A stretch of DNA of 16,193 nucleotides from an uncultured Clostridia bacterium (GTDB lineage Bacteria; Bacillota; Clostridia; Oscillospirales; Ruminococcaceae). Both the position numbers and the translations under genes were made by a program. Positions 13,676 to 16,193 of the stretch are shown here, one piece after another (positions within the stretch are counted from its first letter, which is position 1; every line of letters begins with the position of its first letter). The notes below the pieces were generated by a model. The model ran no database searches. It was given only the letters and a program-made list of their open reading frames with translations, and had not been told where the DNA came from. The stretch covers positions 1-16,193 of the forward strand of contig CAMVBT010000020.1 of NCBI GenBank assembly GCA_947165805.1, read 5' to 3'.

Positions 13676-14407
13676 CTATGCTTTGTTCCTTATACGCACT
13701 ATCTCGTACATCAGTACCGCCGCGCTCACCGAAGCGTTCAGCGAATTTATCTTCCCGTACATATCTATCGAAACTATCCTGTCGCAGCTCTCACGCACAA
13801 GTCTCCCGAGGCCGCTGCCCTCGGAGCCTATGACGAGCGCTATCGGGCCGGACATATCCGCGTCCCTGAACGGCTCGCCGTCCATATCCGCGCCGTACAC
13901 CCACACGCCCCGATCTTTGAGCTGCTTTATGGCGTCCACAAGGTTCGGCACTCTCGCCGTCTTCACATAGCTCGCCGCTCCGGCAGATGTCTTGAACACC
14001 GTCGCCGTGAGCCCGACGCTCCTGCGTTTCGGTATTATGATACCGTCGGCACCCGCGGCTTCGGCGGTGCGTATTATCGCGCCGAGGTTGTGCGGGTCCT
14101 GTATCTCGTCCGCTATTATGATGAACGGCGGCTTGCCCTTGCGCTCCGCCTCCGCGAAGATGTCGTCGATATCCGCGTACTCCGCCGCCGACATGAGAGC
14201 CGCGACTCCTCCGTGCTTTTCTCCTCCGGACAGCTCGTCGAGCTTGTCCGCGGAAACGTCCTTCACCACGGCGCCGTTTTCCTTCGCGAGAGCTATCAGC
14301 TTCCCGAGGCCTCCGGCTCCGCGCTGGACATACACCGTGTCTATGGTTTTCCCGGCTTTCAGCGCTTCGGTGACCGCGTTTCTTCCGTATATGATCTGTT
14401 CCTGCAT
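13676..14407 (-). CDS. rlmB: 23S rRNA (guanosine-2'-O-)-methyltransferase, SpoU/TrmH family
   Basis: SAM-dependent 2'-O-methylation of an RNA guanosine, most likely in 23S rRNA (E. coli RlmB acts on G2251); substrate identity is inferred. It has 243 residues, the usual length. The N-terminal substrate-binding domain (IYGRNAVTEAL, about 1-75) is followed by the SPOUT knot domain. Motif 1 is DEIQDPHNLGAIIRTAEAAGA (100-120; Asn107, Arg113). Motif 2 is ALVIGSEGSGLGRLV (190-204). Motif 3 is INSLNASVSAAVLMYE (220-235; Asn224). The knot motifs are intact. The start at 14407 has a modest ribosome binding site (AAGGCAGG). Its own promoter lies about 90 nt upstream. The large membrane protein gene follows after 31 nt. 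Confidence 0.93.
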   Translation of the reverse strand: MQEQIIYGRNAVTEALKAGKTIDTVYVQRGAGGLGKLIALAKENGAVVKDVSADKLDELSGGEKHGGVAALMSAAEYADIDDIFAEAERKGKPPFIIIADEIQDPHNLGAIIRTAEAAGADGIIIPKRRSVGLTATVFKTSAGAASYVKTARVPNLVDAIKQLKDRGVWVYGADMDGEPFRDADMSGPIALVIGSEGSGLGRLVRESCDRIVSIDMYGKINSLNASVSAAVLMYEIVRIRNKA

Positions 14408-14433
14408 ACGACCTGCCTTATATGATCAATAAT

Positions 14434-14461
14434 TCCGGTGCGGCTGCGCCGCGTATCCGGA
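14434..14461. repeat. GC-rich hairpin in the rlmB leader
   Basis: Nested inverted repeat: outer arms TCCGG (14434-14438) and CCGGA (14457-14461), inner arms GCGGC (14440-14444) and GCCGC (14448-14452), with a 3-nt loop. In the rlmB mRNA it would form a two-part stem about 27-54 nt upstream of the start codon. The function is unknown. Confidence 0.55.
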
Positions 14462-14500
14462 TCGTGACTTCTGTTTCTTATAAACAATTATACATAATAC

Positions 14501-14529
14501 ATTATAGCATATATGGAAGAAAAAATCAA
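14501..14529 (-). promoter_or_regulatory. sigma-A promoter of rlmB operon
   Basis: Read on the - strand: -35 TTGATT (14529-14524), 17-bp spacer, extended -10 TGC-TATAAT (hexamer 14506-14501), with the predicted start near 14494. It lies just beyond the mscS terminator, so rlmB and the membrane protein form a transcription unit separate from degV-mscS. Confidence 0.88.
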
Positions 14530-14543
14530 TGGGAGAGCGCAAT

Positions 14544-14572
14544 AAAAAATCCCGTTTTGTTAAAAACGGGAT
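14544..14572 (-). terminator. Rho-independent terminator of the degV-mscS operon
   Basis: On the - strand: a 10-bp stem ATCCCGTTTT / AAAACGGGAT (14572-14563 and 14558-14549) with a 4-nt loop, then a T-run from the A-run at 14544-14549. It starts 6 nt past the mscS stop. Confidence 0.9.
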
Positions 14573-14578
14573 CTTTCT

Positions 14579-15517
14579 TTATTTCATGTGTACATCAAGC
14601 TGCTGATAAGGTATCTCGATGTTCTGCGCTATGAATTCGGCGCGTATCATCTCGATGATATCGAAATATACGTCCCAGTAATCCTCTGTATTGCACCATA
14701 CCCTCACCGCTATGTCGATGCTGCTGGTGTTGTGCGCGCACATACGGACAAACGGCTCGAAGCCCGGTTCGTCCAGAGCCTTCGGTATCCTGCCTATGGC
14801 TGTCTTTATCGCGTCGGCTGCCTTGTTGTAGTCCGTGTTATAGGATATCGAGAACACGTTGTCCACACGGCGCTTCGGAGCCTGCGTCACGTTGGTGAGC
14901 ACGGAATTGGCCGCTGTGCCGTTCGGTATGTAAACGGCGCGGTTATCCAGCGTCATGAGCTTCGTGTACAGGATATTTATGTCCGTGACCGTGCCCTCGA
15001 CACCCGCCACATTGATGTAGCTGCCGACTCTGAACGGCTTCGAGAACAGTATCAGGAAGCCCCCGGCAAGGTTCGACAGGCTGCTTTGCAGCGCCAGACC
15101 CACTGCCACGCCCGCGGTGCCTATGACCGCGATTATCGAGGTCGTCGGTACGCCGAGTACGGTAAGCACCACCGTTATCAGCACGGTATAAAGCACTATC
15201 TTTACTACCGAGCGCAGGAACTTCGTCACAGTCAGATCGAGCTTCGACTTGTCCAGCGCCTTGCCCATGAGCTTGACCGTTATCTTCGATATGATGATGC
15301 CGATTATAAGCAGTATTATCGCGAATATGATGACCGGCAGCTTTTCGAGAAAACTCTGCCACAGATCATTGAGTATCTTCTGGAGCCCCGAGATGTTCTC
15401 CGTGAGCTCCTCGCCGAGAACAAGGCTCATAGTCTCCCCGGGGTCTGCGGCGGGTTCGGGAGCCGCCGCTGCCGCTGTCTGAACGGCAGTCTCCGCGGCA
15501 AGCAGTTTATCAAGCAT
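14579..15517 (-). CDS. mscS: MscS-family small-conductance mechanosensitive channel
   Basis: Inner-membrane channel that opens on membrane tension to release solutes after osmotic downshock. It has 312 residues, close to E. coli MscS (286). An Ala/Pro-rich N-terminal extension (7-27) precedes TM1 (about 61-80), TM2 (about 104-122) and the pore-lining TM3 (about 126-160; AVIGTAGVAVGLALQSSL then LAGGFLILFSKPFRVG). The beta domain (INVAGVEGTV, AVYIPNG) and alpha/beta domain (YNTDYNKA, VRVWCNTEDYWDVYFDI) follow, ending in the family's PYxQxDVHMK tail. The start at 15517 has AAGGAGA (15524-15530) at 6-nt spacing; Met30 is a weaker alternative. Only 16 nt separate it from degV, so the two are an operon. 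Gly/Ala spacing in TM3 follows the MscS pattern. Confidence 0.94.
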   Translation of the reverse strand: MLDKLLAAETAVQTAAAAAPEPAADPGETMSLVLGEELTENISGLQKILNDLWQSFLEKLPVIIFAIILLIIGIIISKITVKLMGKALDKSKLDLTVTKFLRSVVKIVLYTVLITVVLTVLGVPTTSIIAVIGTAGVAVGLALQSSLSNLAGGFLILFSKPFRVGSYINVAGVEGTVTDINILYTKLMTLDNRAVYIPNGTAANSVLTNVTQAPKRRVDNVFSISYNTDYNKAADAIKTAIGRIPKALDEPGFEPFVRMCAHNTSSIDIAVRVWCNTEDYWDVYFDIIEMIRAEFIAQNIEIPYQQLDVHMK

Positions 15518-15533
15518 CTGCTGTCTCCTTTGT

Positions 15534-16193
15534 TCAGTGTCTCTTCTCGCCCTTTACGAATACGCCGATGAAGCTTGTGCCGGCGTTGGCGGCAACGACG
15601 CTTCCGACGCTGTGTATCATGGCAAGCTTACTGCCGGACTTCTGTTCGTATTTCTTTATGAATTCGTCCTCGGCCTCGGTCGCCAGCGAGCGTCCCACGA
15701 TGAACGGCGTCTTCGGCACGGCCCTTGTCATCAGGTAATCGACGAGAGCGTCAACGGCCTTCTTCTCGCCGCGGGGCTTCGCGACCACGGCGGTGTTTTC
15801 GTCTATCATCTGCACTATGGGCTTAATGTTCATGAGCTCGCCCATTACAGCCGCAGCCGCCTTGATCCTGCCGGACTTCTTGGCATGGCGCAGGTTGAAC
15901 AGCATCAGATAGAGCTCGCAGCTGTCGAACCAGTCATCGAGGTACGCGAGCACTCTGTCCATGCTCTGACCCGCCTCGAGCTTCTTTGCCGCTTCTACCG
16001 CCGCGTAGCCGTAGCCGAGCGAGTATGTGCGGCTGTCAAAGATATGGAAGCTCGTGTCGCCCGCTTTGCCTTCTTCCTTCATGCGGGCGGCGGCGTTGAC
16101 GGCGTTCTGGTATGTGGCGCTGCCGGCGCCGTTTATCAGAATGACTATGACGTCCTTTATGCCTTCCTTCACGCACTCGGCGAACTTCTCCTC
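15534..16193 (-). CDS. DegV family protein (fatty acid-binding), 5' end outside the window
   Basis: DegV/FakB proteins bind a fatty acid and in many Firmicutes present it to the kinase FakA. The gene continues past the right edge: reading is open in frame to 16193, so the GTG at 16172 is internal. 219 C-terminal residues of about 285 are visible. Landmarks are the ligand-contact segment NGAGSATYQNA, HIFDSRTYSLGYGYAAVEAA, LRHAKKSGRIKAAAAVMGELMNIKPIV (the DegV core signature) and the C-terminal SVGSVVAANAGTSFIGVFV. Where the family usually has a His before GPG (HxGPG) this protein has NAGTS, so the carboxylate-binding His seems to be missing. Binding of fatty acid is therefore uncertain. It is co-transcribed with mscS (16-nt gap). 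Confidence 0.88.
   Translation of the reverse strand, partial: EEKFAECVKEGIKDVIVILINGAGSATYQNAVNAAARMKEEGKAGDTSFHIFDSRTYSLGYGYAAVEAAKKLEAGQSMDRVLAYLDDWFDSCELYLMLFNLRHAKKSGRIKAAAAVMGELMNIKPIVQMIDENTAVVAKPRGEKKAVDALVDYLMTRAVPKTPFIVGRSLATEAEDEFIKKYEQKSGSKLAMIHSVGSVVAANAGTSFIGVFVKGEKRH

Noticed and set aside
13127..14425. Ser/Arg-rich + strand frame opposite the ER/K repeat and rlmB
   Set aside because: Its Ser-Arg repeats are the antisense reading of the Glu/Lys/Arg octads; rlmB on the other strand is certain.

Overview
The window reads as chromosomal DNA of a strictly anaerobic, GC-rich Gram-positive gut-type bacterium, most likely a Clostridia member of the Ruminococcaceae/Oscillospiraceae. 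Support: a Firmicute-order fatty acid synthesis cluster with a short AccA, a single-chain pyruvate:ferredoxin oxidoreductase, AGGAGG-type ribosome binding sites, sigma-A promoters with 17-bp spacers, and frequent ATA isoleucine codons despite high GC. The genus is inference. No phage, transposase, CRISPR array or rRNA was seen.

Region 1 (1-5340, + strand) is a type II fatty acid synthesis locus: the 3' part of fabF, then accB, fabZ, accC, accD and accA, then acpP. AccB carries biotin, AccC carboxylates it and AccDA transfers the carboxyl to acetyl-CoA to make malonyl-CoA. FabF condenses malonyl-ACP with the growing chain, FabZ dehydrates the 3-hydroxyacyl-ACP, and AcpP carries the intermediates. 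The genes are tightly packed (accD/accA overlap by one base) except for a 215-bp gap between fabZ and accC, filled largely by a hairpin-bearing repeat. acpP has its own strong promoter and its own terminator.

Region 2 (5341-6111) holds a small DNA-deoxyinosine/uracil glycosylase gene whose last codons and stop lie inside a second copy of the same composite repeat. Tandem hairpin terminators follow, at a convergent gene end.

Region 3 (6112-10260) has nifJ (PFOR) on the - strand with a strong promoter, an operator-like dyad and a leader of about 120 nt. Divergently lies a tRNA-Pro(UGG) gene with a consensus promoter and terminator. Next come a 7-bp tandem repeat and a possible 25-codon ORF or gene remnant.

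Region 4 (10261-16193, - strand) comprises, in transcription order, a DegV-family gene (5' end outside the window), an MscS-type channel and a terminator. A new promoter then drives rlmB (SpoU rRNA methyltransferase) and, 31 nt further on, a 1127-residue membrane protein. That last protein is the most unusual item. It has a highly charged helix of 8-residue repeats and a disordered linker, followed by a membrane region that resembles a P-type ATPase but lacks the DKTGT, TGD and GDGxxND residues and any recognisable actuator domain. It is probably a catalytically dead pseudo-P-type ATPase with a structural or sensory role.
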